Shown: positions 32,814 to 41,669 of the stretch, one piece after another
How positions within the stretch are numbered: the first letter of the stretch is position 1
Layout of the letters: the number at the start of each line of letters is the position of its first letter
Source: DASXUX01 sp036504595
Lineage (GTDB): Bacteria; Planctomycetota; SZUA-567; H5-PLA8
Length of the DNA: 64,000 bases
Assembly (NCBI GenBank): GCA_036504595.1
Contig: DASXUX010000097.1
Location: forward strand, 1-64,000
Direction of reading: 5' to 3'
The notes under the pieces: model-generated
The model's input: the letters and a program-made list of their open reading frames with translations, nothing else
Told to the model about the DNA's origin: nothing
Databases searched by the model: none
Translations under genes and position numbers: made by a program

Positions 32814-33160
32814 GCCTGAAGTTGTACATGGACGAGCATGTCCCTCTAGCTATTACGGAGGGCTTGCGGACACGCGGCGTGGATGTGCTGACCGCACAGG
32901 AAGACGGGATGCGTCACAAGCCAGATCCGCTGCTGCTTGACCGCGCAACCGCGCTTGGAAGAGTGTTGTTTTGCCAGGACGAGGATCTCCTCCAGGAGTC
33001 CACTGCGCGCCAGCGGGAGGGCCGAGGCTTCGGCGGCGTCATCTACAGCCATCAACTGGCACTAACCATCGGCCAGTGCGTGAACGAACTGGAGTTGATG
33101 GCTAAGGTTTACGAAACCAGCGACTTTGAGAACCGGTTGGAGTACTTGTCTATACGTTGA
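32810..33160 (+). CDS. DUF5615 PIN-like (Mut7-C type) toxin-like protein
   Basis: The 116-aa protein starts MSLKLYMDEHVP, with the acidic MDEH motif at residues 7-10. LTAQEDGMRHKPDPLLLDRA and VLFCQDEDLLQ supply further carboxylates in the DUF5615 order. Family members are predicted ribonucleases partnered with DUF433 proteins. Start TTG 32810 overlaps the DUF433 stop. atpC follows 21 bp later. Confidence 0.8.
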   Translation: MSLKLYMDEHVPLAITEGLRTRGVDVLTAQEDGMRHKPDPLLLDRATALGRVLFCQDEDLLQESTARQREGRGFGGVIYSHQLALTIGQCVNELELMAKVYETSDFENRLEYLSIR

Positions 33161-33181
33161 TCGAAGTGAATCGAGGTTCCG

Positions 33182-33586
33182 ATGTCCGAAAAACTTTTGA
33201 AGCTCGCAGTTGTCAGCCCCTCGCGGTCGGTGTTTTCCGGCGAGGCCAAGTCCGTCGTCGTGCCGGCGTTCGACGGCGAGATGGGCGTGCTGCCAGGACA
33301 CGCGGCGATGCTGGCGATGCTGGGCACCGGCGAAGTGCGCGTGGGCTTGCCCGATGGCCAGACGAAGCACCTGGCCGTGCGCGGCGGATTTTTGCAGGTC
33401 AATCACGATAACGTGACGGTGCTGACGCCCGAGTCGGCGGGCCGCGAGGAAATCAACAAGGCCGATCTACAGAAGGAAGAGCAGACGATCGAAACACAGA
33501 AGCCGACGAAGCTGGATGAGCGCGAGGCGCTCGACGCCAAGCGGCGCTGGCTGAAGGCGAAGCAGAAAATCGTGACGAACGTCTGA
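33182..33586 (+). CDS. atpC: F1Fo ATP synthase subunit epsilon
   Basis: The 134-aa rotor subunit starts with a beta-sandwich N-domain (LKLAVVSPSRSVFSGEAKSVVVPAFDGEMGVLPGHAAM pattern, with conserved GEMGVLPGHA) and ends with two alpha helices in the last 45 residues. GAGG precedes ATG 33182. It closes the atp operon. It is convergent with the esterase gene, with a 9-bp gap and no terminator. Confidence 0.94.
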   Translation: MSEKLLKLAVVSPSRSVFSGEAKSVVVPAFDGEMGVLPGHAAMLAMLGTGEVRVGLPDGQTKHLAVRGGFLQVNHDNVTVLTPESAGREEINKADLQKEEQTIETQKPTKLDEREALDAKRRWLKAKQKIVTNV

Positions 33587-33595
33587 GCCGCGCTC

Positions 33596-36181
33596 CTAAT
33601 CTTTCGACTTGCGCGGCTTGTTGTCTTTCTTTTCAGTCAGAGGCACTGGGCCTTCGAGCCGCGCGTCGGCCCAGACGAAGCTGCCGTTGAGCCACGGGAA
33701 ACCGCCGCTGGCCGAGAGCGTAATGGTTCGGGCGCCATTGAGCTCCACGTCAATTTCGCAGGCGTCGCTCGAGTAACTGCGTTCAGTGGCTTTGAGGATT
33801 TCTTTGCCGTCGGCTTGAACGGTCAACGTCACTTTTTCCATGCGCTTGCGGTCTTCGGGGACTTCGGTCGTGCAGTCCCACCAGACGCCGGCGCTGCACT
33901 TGAAGCGCGAGTAGCCGCGGCAGTCGAAGGTAACAGAGTGCGGGAAGCGCGCGCAGAGGCCGCGCGAAAACTTTTTGCCATTCAGCGCCAGCGGCTGGCC
34001 GAAGAAGTTTCGGTTGCGTTCGAGGTATTCCTTGATCAGGTTCTGGCCGCGTGCAGGAAGTTCGTCGAGGTAGAGCGTTTCCGGCAGCGGATCGAGTTTG
34101 CCGTATTCGATTGCCGGAATCGCGCGCGGGCCGAAGCGGTCGCGGAACGCGGGCGCGGCGGGGAAGGTGAGTTCCGGCGAGAGCTTCCAGTCGTCGCCAA
34201 AAAAGCCCCAGGCGAGGAATGTCTCGGGGAAACGGCCGAGCGTTTTGTCGTCGAAGATCGCGAAGTCGTAGTGGCGCTTGTAGTCGGCACCGACCCAGTC
34301 GAACCAGTTGCCGAAGCGCGCGTGGATATCGGTATAGCTTTGCGGCGTCGTGCCGGCGATGACGACGACGTAGCGCTGCGGGTTTAGCGGATTGGGATAG
34401 CAGAAGATCGCGCCGAGGTTCTGACCGTTGTAGGTTTTGTCGCCGAGCTTGATGCAATCGGGCTCGAATGAGACCGGCAACTGCTTGACGATGTTTGCCA
34501 GAAGCCCGTTGTCTTCGGGCTTGCCGAAGAGGATCAGATTGGAGTCGGCAACGTCCTGTTCGGTCACGAGCACGGGCGCTTGCACACGGCACGGAACTCC
34601 GTAGCGGTACTTCCAGAGGTTCACGAAATCATCGACCGAATGCTGGATCGCGAGCGACATCTCGTCGGGCGGCGGCGGATCGGCGTACAGCGTGGCGCGC
34701 GTACCGGCGCCGGACACGATCAGGAAGCGAGACATGAAGGCGTGTTCGACGGGACCTTCGATGACGGCGTTCTTGCGCGTGGGGAAACTCGGGGTCTCGG
34801 TCGCAACGGGCGCAGACGGGCGCTCCCACGCGCCACCGGAACTCTTGACGTATTTCCAGGAGATGTTCTGCGGCGGAGCAGTGTCGAAGCGTTTGCCCAT
34901 GCGCGTGCCGGCGCCTTGGTGCGGTGCTTTTGGGCCGGCTTCCACGACACTGCCGTCGATGCTGATGCGGCTGGGCGCGCCCTGGAAAGGAAGACGCTCG
35001 CGATCGATTTCGAGCGCGGAGACATTCGTCGTCTTAATCTCGATCGTCTTTTCGTCGGGATTGCAGACGCCGTCGATAGTCGCGTGCTGCAGGCGCTTTG
35101 AGATGCCGGTGATTTTAAGCCAATACGCGCCGGGATACTTCAGCCATCCGGTCGTGTAGTGGACGTGTTTGGGCTTGGGGTCGCGAACGAAACCTTCGAC
35201 GGCCTTTGCGTAATCGACAGAGAGCCCATGCATGACAAAAGGCAGGAAGTGGAACTTCGCGTCGGGGTGGCCGGCGTCCTTCAACGCGGCTTCCATGTAG
35301 CGGCCGTGAAGCTGATCGACGATGTTGTCGCTGTCGCCGTGCAGCGAAATGATTTTGAGATTGCTGAGATTGCCTGCGTAGGGCAGCGCCGTCGTGTTTT
35401 CGCGCAGGAACTGGCGGACGTTCGCGACCGGCGAATCCTGCGGCGTGCGCCAGTACCAGAGTTCTTCGAAAACGCGGAGGTTCGTCTTGCCGCAGACGGG
35501 CATGATGCCGGCGAAGCGGTCGGGAAAGAGCGTGCTCAAATGCCACGAGCCTGCTCCGCCCATGGACGCGCCGGCGAGCACGACGCGGTCGGGGTCGATC
35601 TTGAGATAGCTTTGGACTTCATCGATGACGCGTAGCACGTCGCCTTCGGCGACATAAAGATAATCCATTCCTCCGCGGCCTTGCGGAGCGACAACAATGT
35701 TCTTCCCAAGTTGCGGCGCATTGCACTGGATTGGATTGAACATTCCCTGGCCGTGCAGAAAGACAATGAGCGGGAACGGCTTGCTGCCGTCGTATTCGTC
35801 GGGAATGTAGAGGCTGTAGGGCTGGTTGCTTTCGTCGAGCTCCGAGTGATACGCCATCAGCATCGTGCGGCCAGTCAGCAGCGTCGGGTTGCCGGCTTCA
35901 AGGCGCTGCATGTCTTCGGCGATGGCGAGCAGTTCCTTCAGAGCACTTTCGGCTTTGCCCGCGTTCCAGTCCGGCGCATCGGGGTTGTTGCGCTCCCTCA
36001 GCAGGCGCGTGCGGAAGGCGAGCGAAGCAGCGAGTCCCGGAGTCGGATTAACAGGAACTTCGTGGCGCTTCTCGATGAGGATGGGCGCCGGCGGCGGAAG
36101 CTTCTCGGCCGCAGTGACTGCGAAGACGAGCGCTGCAAGGAAAAGAAGGAGCGTTTTTCGCACGATGGGCCCTTTCAACAT
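33596..36181 (-). CDS. Secreted alpha/beta-hydrolase esterase with C-terminal NPCBM domain
   Basis: The 861-aa exported protein has a signal peptide (TLLLFLAALVFAVTAAE, residues about 9-25). It contains an esterase/PHB-depolymerase-like hydrolase: FPLIVFLHGQGM for the oxyanion region and LAGASMGGAG with the nucleophile Ser near residue 205. LHGDSDNIV and a downstream His (PFVMHGLS) complete the triad. Residues about 760-850 form an NPCBM carbohydrate-binding domain (RGLCARFPHSVTFDCRGYSR). A role in deacetylating or de-esterifying plant or algal glycans is inferred. ATG 36181 comes straight after an interspersed element ending GGTGAG; the longer frame to 36505 is not supported. Confidence 0.82.
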   Translation of the reverse strand: MLKGPIVRKTLLLFLAALVFAVTAAEKLPPPAPILIEKRHEVPVNPTPGLAASLAFRTRLLRERNNPDAPDWNAGKAESALKELLAIAEDMQRLEAGNPTLLTGRTMLMAYHSELDESNQPYSLYIPDEYDGSKPFPLIVFLHGQGMFNPIQCNAPQLGKNIVVAPQGRGGMDYLYVAEGDVLRVIDEVQSYLKIDPDRVVLAGASMGGAGSWHLSTLFPDRFAGIMPVCGKTNLRVFEELWYWRTPQDSPVANVRQFLRENTTALPYAGNLSNLKIISLHGDSDNIVDQLHGRYMEAALKDAGHPDAKFHFLPFVMHGLSVDYAKAVEGFVRDPKPKHVHYTTGWLKYPGAYWLKITGISKRLQHATIDGVCNPDEKTIEIKTTNVSALEIDRERLPFQGAPSRISIDGSVVEAGPKAPHQGAGTRMGKRFDTAPPQNISWKYVKSSGGAWERPSAPVATETPSFPTRKNAVIEGPVEHAFMSRFLIVSGAGTRATLYADPPPPDEMSLAIQHSVDDFVNLWKYRYGVPCRVQAPVLVTEQDVADSNLILFGKPEDNGLLANIVKQLPVSFEPDCIKLGDKTYNGQNLGAIFCYPNPLNPQRYVVVIAGTTPQSYTDIHARFGNWFDWVGADYKRHYDFAIFDDKTLGRFPETFLAWGFFGDDWKLSPELTFPAAPAFRDRFGPRAIPAIEYGKLDPLPETLYLDELPARGQNLIKEYLERNRNFFGQPLALNGKKFSRGLCARFPHSVTFDCRGYSRFKCSAGVWWDCTTEVPEDRKRMEKVTLTVQADGKEILKATERSYSSDACEIDVELNGARTITLSASGGFPWLNGSFVWADARLEGPVPLTEKKDNKPRKSKD

Positions 36182-36271
36182 CTCACCACGGAGGACACTG
36201 AGGACACAGAGGAGAGAGGACAGTTCCAAAAGTTTTCCTCTGCGTCCTACGCGTCCTCTGCGGTGAGCTCT
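36179..36271. repeat. Palindromic CAGAGGAC-type interspersed element
   Basis: Starts TCTCACCACGGAGGACACTG and ends CGCGTCCTCTGCGGTGAGCTC. It fills the entire gap between the sugar isomerase and the esterase genes and touches the esterase ATG. Confidence 0.8.
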
Positions 36272-36273
36272 AA

Positions 36274-37137
36274 TCACTCGCTGGCGACTTGGGCTGCGAC
36301 CTTTTTCAGATACGCGATGTTCTCGCGCACGCGGACGGACAGCGGCTCGTCGGTTGAGAAGTCCTCGAACGAGAGCCAGCCGTCGTAGCCCACGGACTTC
36401 AGCGCGCGCAGCAGCGCGGTCATGTCCACGGTGCCTTTGGTGATCGGACTGGAGTCGCAGCGCCATTCGGCCGAGCCATCGGGGCGCACAGCCACTGGTT
36501 TCCACGCCGCGCTTTTGACGTGAACATAGCCGAGATACGGGCCGAGGACTTCGCAGCCGAGGCGGTAGTTCTCATAGCCCTCGTAGACCATGTTGCCGGC
36601 GTCGTGAATGATACCGACGTACTTCGGATCGAAGTGCCGCGCGAAGGCGGCGGCGGCGCTGGCGCTGGGAACGATGTTGCCCATGTGGATTTCAATCATC
36701 GCGCGCAGGCTAGACTTCTTGGCGAGCGCTTCGACATCACGGTACTGGCCGATGGCTCGATCGACGATCTTCAGATAGCTGCTCTTGCCGTCGTATCCGG
36801 GAACGGTGATGCGAAGCTGCGGCGCGCCGACCTTGACGGTTGCCTGCATCGCGCGTTCGACGCCCGGCAGGTCATCGCAGCCCACGTACGTGCCGATGTT
36901 CGGGATCACCATGCCGGCCTTCTCGGTGATCGCGCGGATGCGCGGCGCATCGTCAAGGAAGCTGTTCAGCGGCCAAGTGCAGCGGTTGCCTTGCCAGAAA
37001 CCGATCGTGCCTTCGGGCGAGGGTTTCTGATCCACGACGCGCCATTCGATGCCTTCGTAGCCGAGCTTCGACAGAATATCGAGGGCTTCTTCGGGCGTGA
37101 AATCGGGGCAACTGACGGTGAAAATGGCGTAACGCAT
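36274..37137 (-). CDS. Sugar phosphate isomerase/epimerase family protein (xylose-isomerase-like TIM barrel)
   Basis: The 287-aa single TIM barrel of the AP-endonuclease-2/IolE-like family has ALDILSKLGYEGIEWR near the N-terminus, MIEIHMGNIVPSA, YVGIIHDAGNMVYEGYENY and LGYVHVKSAAW, the usual Glu/His/Asp metal-ligand strands. GWLSFEDFS supplies the last Glu. It may isomerise or epimerise a keto-sugar in the local glycan pathway. GGAGG lies eight bases before ATG 37137. Confidence 0.88.
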   Translation of the reverse strand: MRYAIFTVSCPDFTPEEALDILSKLGYEGIEWRVVDQKPSPEGTIGFWQGNRCTWPLNSFLDDAPRIRAITEKAGMVIPNIGTYVGCDDLPGVERAMQATVKVGAPQLRITVPGYDGKSSYLKIVDRAIGQYRDVEALAKKSSLRAMIEIHMGNIVPSASAAAAFARHFDPKYVGIIHDAGNMVYEGYENYRLGCEVLGPYLGYVHVKSAAWKPVAVRPDGSAEWRCDSSPITKGTVDMTALLRALKSVGYDGWLSFEDFSTDEPLSVRVRENIAYLKKVAAQVASE

Positions 37138-37283
37138 TCTCCGAACCTCCAAGTCTGAGTTCGCAGTTCAGCCGCCCCGTTGGATGGCGTGACGGGTGAC
37201 GAGTGGCGAGTGACGGGTGGAATGGATGAAGCTTCAGACTTTGCGAGATCTTATCATCCAAACCACTCGCCACCCGTCACCCG

Positions 37284-39779
37284 TCACTTTTGTTCGTACT
37301 TGATGATCACCGCTCCCGGCTGCGTGCCGATGTTAATGAGTAGTCCTTTCTCCATCAGTTCGCTGCCGAGCGCCTCGGTTTCCTCTTCGATGTCCAGGTT
37401 TTTCAGACTGTAGCGCGCGTCGGGTTTCAGTCCACGCAGTTTGAAGCGCGCGGCTTCGTAGAGGCTTTGCGGGCGGCGGAAGGCTTCCACCATGCCGCCG
37501 GCAGGGACGCCGGCGCCACCTTCAGGACGGTCGAACTGCCAGGCCATCCACACGTCGGATTCGAAACTCCACGATGTCAGTGGGTAGAAGTCGCCGAAAA
37601 AGTTCGGCGCAAGATCCTTCCATTCGAGGAACAGCTTCTTCATGAGCGGATAATCCAGGTTCTTGCGGCGCGTGTCGTATCCGGCGCCGGTCATCGGCGC
37701 GAAGCCGGAGCGGAAACCGTAGACGTCTACGCGGTCAGCGGGATAGATCGGCGCGCCGAAATAAGGCTCCCAGAAGGCCAAGCCGTAAAGCTGCGTCTGC
37801 TTCGAGGTGAGATTGCTGTACTCCATGTCGCTTTTGTGCAGCGGAACGGAGCGGCGCAGCGTTTCGAGATCGTTGCGCCGGCCGCCGGAGGCGCAGGTAT
37901 CGATGAGCAGATCGGGATGGCGGCGGCGCAGTTCGTCCCAGAAGGCCAGGTAGCCGGTGACGTGCTGGATTTCGGCGATGCCTTGGCGGTCGGGTGCGTC
38001 TTTGCCGCGCCAGTAACCGAGCGGCGCAAAATTAAAATCCTGCCGGTAGATGTCGATGCCTTCGGCCTGCATGAATTTGTCGATGTAGTCGGTGATCCAT
38101 TCCCGCGCTTGCTTATTGCCCAGGTCGAGCAGTTTCTGTTCGCCGTTCTTGCCGAGCAGCCAATCGGGATGCTCTTCATACAGCCGCGTGCCGGGCGTGA
38201 CGCGCTCGGGTTCCCACCACAGCAGCGTCTTGACGCCGAGTTTGTGCGCGTGATCGCTAACGGCGCGCAGGCCGTTGGGAAAACGCTTCTTATCCACTTC
38301 CCACGTGCCGACGTTCCACCAGCCCTCCTTAAAGGTGTACCAGCCCGCGTCCATCCACCAGAAGCTAAGCTGCACGCCGTTTTGAACGTAGCCATCGATG
38401 AATTGCTTCTGGTTCTCCTCGGTCGCGTTCTGCATTTCGTTCATCTGGTTGCTGCTGCCGCACGGGAACAGCGGCGGCGGAAGCTTGCCGCTCAACCGCG
38501 GCAGATTGTAGGCGAGCATCCAACGGCGCCAGACATTCTGGGCTTTAATCCATCCGGCGGTGCCGGCCTCCGCATTGCCTTCCCAGAATTGCAGGACGAT
38601 CAGCGGCGAGCGCACTTCTTCGCCGGGCAGCAGCTTGAAATGACACTGCTCCTGGCCTGCTCGAATCTGCAGACCGCTGGCGGCATCGCGCTTGAAGCTG
38701 CCGGTCCACTGGCCCGGCCAGCCGACGACGGCGATCACGCCTTTATTGCCCCAGTCGATGTTGAAGTACGGCCACACGCCGTCGCTGCCTCGGCCGCCAG
38801 AGGAGGCGAAGCGAGTGTTTGTGTTTGGCTGAAGCTGAGTCTGGAGGGGACGATAGTCCTCCGGAGTGGCCTGGCTGCCGGCATGATGATGGAGGATCGT
38901 GTTCTTTTTGCCGGAAAGACCGACGTCCAGCGCCAGGATGTTCTCTAGAATCGGCGTGTCCGCCTGCCCGGCGTTCTTGAAGTAGAGCGTCCATTCAACA
39001 GTTGGGAAGTCGAGGTACTCGATTGCGACGCAGCGCACGAGCAGACCGGTCTGCGCATCGGTCCAGGAAATCGTTCTTTGCGTGCGATTCTCGTCGAGTT
39101 TCTTGCTCTCCGCTTTGCGTTCCCACTGAGACAGGAGCTCCGCAGAGGACTTTCCCCCGTAAGTAAACGAAAACGGCAGACCGCCAGGAGTCGTTTCAAC
39201 GAGCGGCAAATCGGCAAGCCAGACTTCTTTTCCATCCACGAGTGAAAACTTCGCTTCGGCCCAATCGGACTGGTCGCACGAGATGCCGTCGCCGGCGTCG
39301 CTGACATCGAGCATGACGGATGTCGCGCCGTTGAGATCCACGTTGACCGGCACGCCGGCCATGCCTTCGCGCATGACCGGTGATTTAAAGAGCTCTTTCC
39401 TGGCGGCGCTCACGGAGAAAACAACGCTGCCGCGGCCGGGCTTCGTTTGTTCGTTGCTATCCACGCCGACGATCGCGCTGAAGGTCTTTCCTGGCCCGGG
39501 GAGTTGCACGGCAATCTTGCTCACCGCATGGCAGAACAGCCCGCGCGTGTATTGCTTATCCACGATCGTCAGCGGGCCTTTCCCACGCGCGTTCTTGCTG
39601 ACGGAATCATGGTTCGCGATGACATTCAGGCCCGGCGGCAGAGCGGCGGGGCCGGGGGTTTCCAGAGTGGCGTTGATCCAGTTTTCTTTAGTCGCCAACT
39701 CTTCGGGCGTGACGAGACCCGCGGCGTGAGCGAGTGCGGACATGGCGAGGACTCCGAATAGCACAAGGCAAGTTCGCAT
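37284..39779 (-). CDS. Secreted NPCBM/GH36-like alpha-galactosidase
   Basis: The 831-aa protein has a signal peptide (CLVLFGVLAMSALAHA), an N-terminal NPCBM domain (about 20-190, RGLFCHAVSKIAVQLPG) and a GH36-type beta-sandwich plus TIM barrel. WWMDAGWYTF (about 473), LLWWEPERV, IYRQDFN with the predicted nucleophile Asp near residue 580 and DTCASGGRRNDLE near 626 fit alpha-galactosidase. The usual S-D-N acid/base region appears as HKSDMEYSN. A GC-rich palindrome (37497-37520) is translated as GGAGVPAGG in the C-terminal domain. GGAG lies upstream of ATG 39779. Confidence 0.88.
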   Translation of the reverse strand: MRTCLVLFGVLAMSALAHAAGLVTPEELATKENWINATLETPGPAALPPGLNVIANHDSVSKNARGKGPLTIVDKQYTRGLFCHAVSKIAVQLPGPGKTFSAIVGVDSNEQTKPGRGSVVFSVSAARKELFKSPVMREGMAGVPVNVDLNGATSVMLDVSDAGDGISCDQSDWAEAKFSLVDGKEVWLADLPLVETTPGGLPFSFTYGGKSSAELLSQWERKAESKKLDENRTQRTISWTDAQTGLLVRCVAIEYLDFPTVEWTLYFKNAGQADTPILENILALDVGLSGKKNTILHHHAGSQATPEDYRPLQTQLQPNTNTRFASSGGRGSDGVWPYFNIDWGNKGVIAVVGWPGQWTGSFKRDAASGLQIRAGQEQCHFKLLPGEEVRSPLIVLQFWEGNAEAGTAGWIKAQNVWRRWMLAYNLPRLSGKLPPPLFPCGSSNQMNEMQNATEENQKQFIDGYVQNGVQLSFWWMDAGWYTFKEGWWNVGTWEVDKKRFPNGLRAVSDHAHKLGVKTLLWWEPERVTPGTRLYEEHPDWLLGKNGEQKLLDLGNKQAREWITDYIDKFMQAEGIDIYRQDFNFAPLGYWRGKDAPDRQGIAEIQHVTGYLAFWDELRRRHPDLLIDTCASGGRRNDLETLRRSVPLHKSDMEYSNLTSKQTQLYGLAFWEPYFGAPIYPADRVDVYGFRSGFAPMTGAGYDTRRKNLDYPLMKKLFLEWKDLAPNFFGDFYPLTSWSFESDVWMAWQFDRPEGGAGVPAGGMVEAFRRPQSLYEAARFKLRGLKPDARYSLKNLDIEEETEALGSELMEKGLLINIGTQPGAVIIKYEQK
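37497..37520. repeat. GC-rich palindrome read in frame in alpha-galactosidase gene
   Basis: GCCGGCAGGGACGCCGGCGC followed by CACC; same family as 46647-46681 and 48333-48377. Confidence 0.7.
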
Positions 39780-39864
39780 TTCAATCTCCTGATGTGACGA
39801 GTTCTAAGATTCTGGAGTGTGGGCTTTTTCAGGCGTGCCGTCAAGGACGTGCGGAACAAGCAAC

Positions 39865-41490
39865 CTACTGCGATTGTCGCGCCAGGCTCTTCATGGCGCG
39901 GCGAAGTTGGCGGGCGCGGGCGCCGATCAGGGTGCTGTCGGCGCGTTCGAACAGGACGGTTTCCTCCTGGAGGAAATCATCGCGCAAAGCGGCGTCGAGC
40001 TGGCGGGTGCACGCCAGAAGGGCGGAGGCGTCCATTCCCGGTGCGCAGGCGTGCAGCGCTTTGTCGAAATCCTCGATGACGACGAGAATTTCCTCGTGCC
40101 GGTGGGCTTCCTTGGTCATGGGGTCGGGCCAGGGAATGCTGCTGAGGAGCGCCGGAAACAAAACTTCGTTTTCCTTGCGCATGTGGGTGAGCATGGTGAT
40201 ATGCAGAAATTCATTGGCTTCCGCGAACATGGCGAACAATTCCGGTGAAAGCGTGCAATCCGGCGTCCCTTCGATCGTCGCGCTGCATGCGAGGAGTTTC
40301 TTAAGCATCGCCCGCGCGCGGCGATGCTCCCGGCGCAGATCCGCAGTGACGGCCACGTCGGGCTTCATCTCCTGCTTGGGTGGCAAGGTAACCGTCTTTG
40401 CAGGCTCTATGGAACTCGGCACCGGGATCGCGGCAGACGCGCAGGAGCCGTTGGCCACGTGCGCGTAACAGGCGTTGAGCACCTGGAGGAGAGCCGAAGC
40501 GTCCGCGTAGCGATTGCCCGGTTTCTTGGCCAGGCAGGTATCGAGCACCATTTCGGTGGCGGCGCTGCAATCGGGTCGCACTTTGCGGATGGGTTCGTGC
40601 GGTTCGCTTTCCGCGGCCTTGAGCACCGCCCAGGCGGAGGTTCCATGGAATGGAGCGTGCCCTGCGAGCAGCGCGTAGAAAGTCGCCCCAAGCGAGAAGA
40701 CGTCCGATGGCTTGCTGGCGGTGTGGCTGTCATGAACCTGTTCGGGAGCGACGTAGCCGGGAGTGCCGAAAGACATGTCGTCGTGCGTCAGGTCCAGGCT
40801 GGTTCCTTCCAGGCGCGCCAGTCCCAGGTCCGCCAGCTTTGTTTCGGAGAAGAGCAGGGTTGCCTCACGCTTTGGAATGAGAACGTTGGCTGGTTTTATG
40901 TCGCGATGAATGACGCTCTCCCGGTGCGCGGCCTCCAATCCAGTCGCCGCGGCGATGATGATCCGCAGCGCGTTCGCTTCGCTGATGGTGGACCCGGTTG
41001 CGGAAACCTCGGCAAGGTATTCTTCCGCGGAGACTCCGGGAACGTACTCCATGATGAGATAATAAAGCGGCCCAGTATGGCTGACGTCAAGCACGCCGAC
41101 CAGGTTGGGCGACTTGATGCGGGCGCAGACCTGAGCCTCACGGATCAATCGGTCGATGGATTCCGGGCGCTGTTCGGCCACCGAGGGATACAGCAGCTTG
41201 ATCGCGACCTCGATCAGCAGATTCGGATGAATCCCGTAATACACGGCACCCATCCCGCCGGCTCCGAGCTTGGCCAGCAGAGGGACGGAACCGAGTACCG
41301 GCACGGCATGGCCATCCACTTCGGTCCGTGGAAGGCCATGCAGCAGCGGGTCAAGGAGCAGGTCTTCGGTGTGGCGTGAGCGCTTGAGTACCCACGTGGC
41401 CGGTTTGGCCATCGCAGCCGCAACGAAATCGGCATCCGCAGGAGGTGTCGCGTCGAAAGGAGTTGGCGTATTGGCCTGTTGGTCCGGCAT
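39865..41490 (-). CDS. Ser/Thr protein kinase fused to hemerythrin-like domain
   Basis: The 541-aa cytosolic protein has a complete eukaryote-like kinase: LGAGGMGAVYYG loop, VAIKLLYP lysine, HRDIKPANVLI near residue 195, LADLGLAR (DLG instead of DFG) and VAPEQ. Residues about 390-530 form a hemerythrin HHE four-helix bundle with REHRRA, LHITMLTHMRKENEVLFPAL (HxxxE) and EAHRHEEI. The last helix has DFLQEETVLF where a His normally stands (Asp substitution). Inference: a kinase responding to iron, oxygen or redox state. ATG 41490 is chosen over the longer frame to 41553. It is divergent from a second kinase. Confidence 0.85.
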   Translation of the reverse strand: MPDQQANTPTPFDATPPADADFVAAAMAKPATWVLKRSRHTEDLLLDPLLHGLPRTEVDGHAVPVLGSVPLLAKLGAGGMGAVYYGIHPNLLIEVAIKLLYPSVAEQRPESIDRLIREAQVCARIKSPNLVGVLDVSHTGPLYYLIMEYVPGVSAEEYLAEVSATGSTISEANALRIIIAAATGLEAAHRESVIHRDIKPANVLIPKREATLLFSETKLADLGLARLEGTSLDLTHDDMSFGTPGYVAPEQVHDSHTASKPSDVFSLGATFYALLAGHAPFHGTSAWAVLKAAESEPHEPIRKVRPDCSAATEMVLDTCLAKKPGNRYADASALLQVLNACYAHVANGSCASAAIPVPSSIEPAKTVTLPPKQEMKPDVAVTADLRREHRRARAMLKKLLACSATIEGTPDCTLSPELFAMFAEANEFLHITMLTHMRKENEVLFPALLSSIPWPDPMTKEAHRHEEILVVIEDFDKALHACAPGMDASALLACTRQLDAALRDDFLQEETVLFERADSTLIGARARQLRRAMKSLARQSQ

Positions 41491-41669
41491 GAAGTGAAGA
41501 CCTGTTCCGGATGTTACCGCTCGTTGACACCAGCATTCCGCAGCTTCGGGCACAAGACAAGAACAAATTCAACACGGGCAATTTTCCTTCTTTCTACAAC
41601 ATTCCCGTCATCTGGCGGTATAAATATATGGGTACCTAACGCTTGCATCGGCCGCTCTGGAGGTCGCGC
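41491..41669. promoter_or_regulatory. Divergent promoter region between two kinases
   Basis: The 179-bp gap has an A/T-rich TATAAATATAT block (41620-41630) suitable as a -10 on the plus strand, but no good -35 at 17 bases. A TTGACA (41524-41529) also lacks a -10 partner. It is the only non-repetitive, relatively A/T-rich gap of the neighbourhood. Confidence 0.35.
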
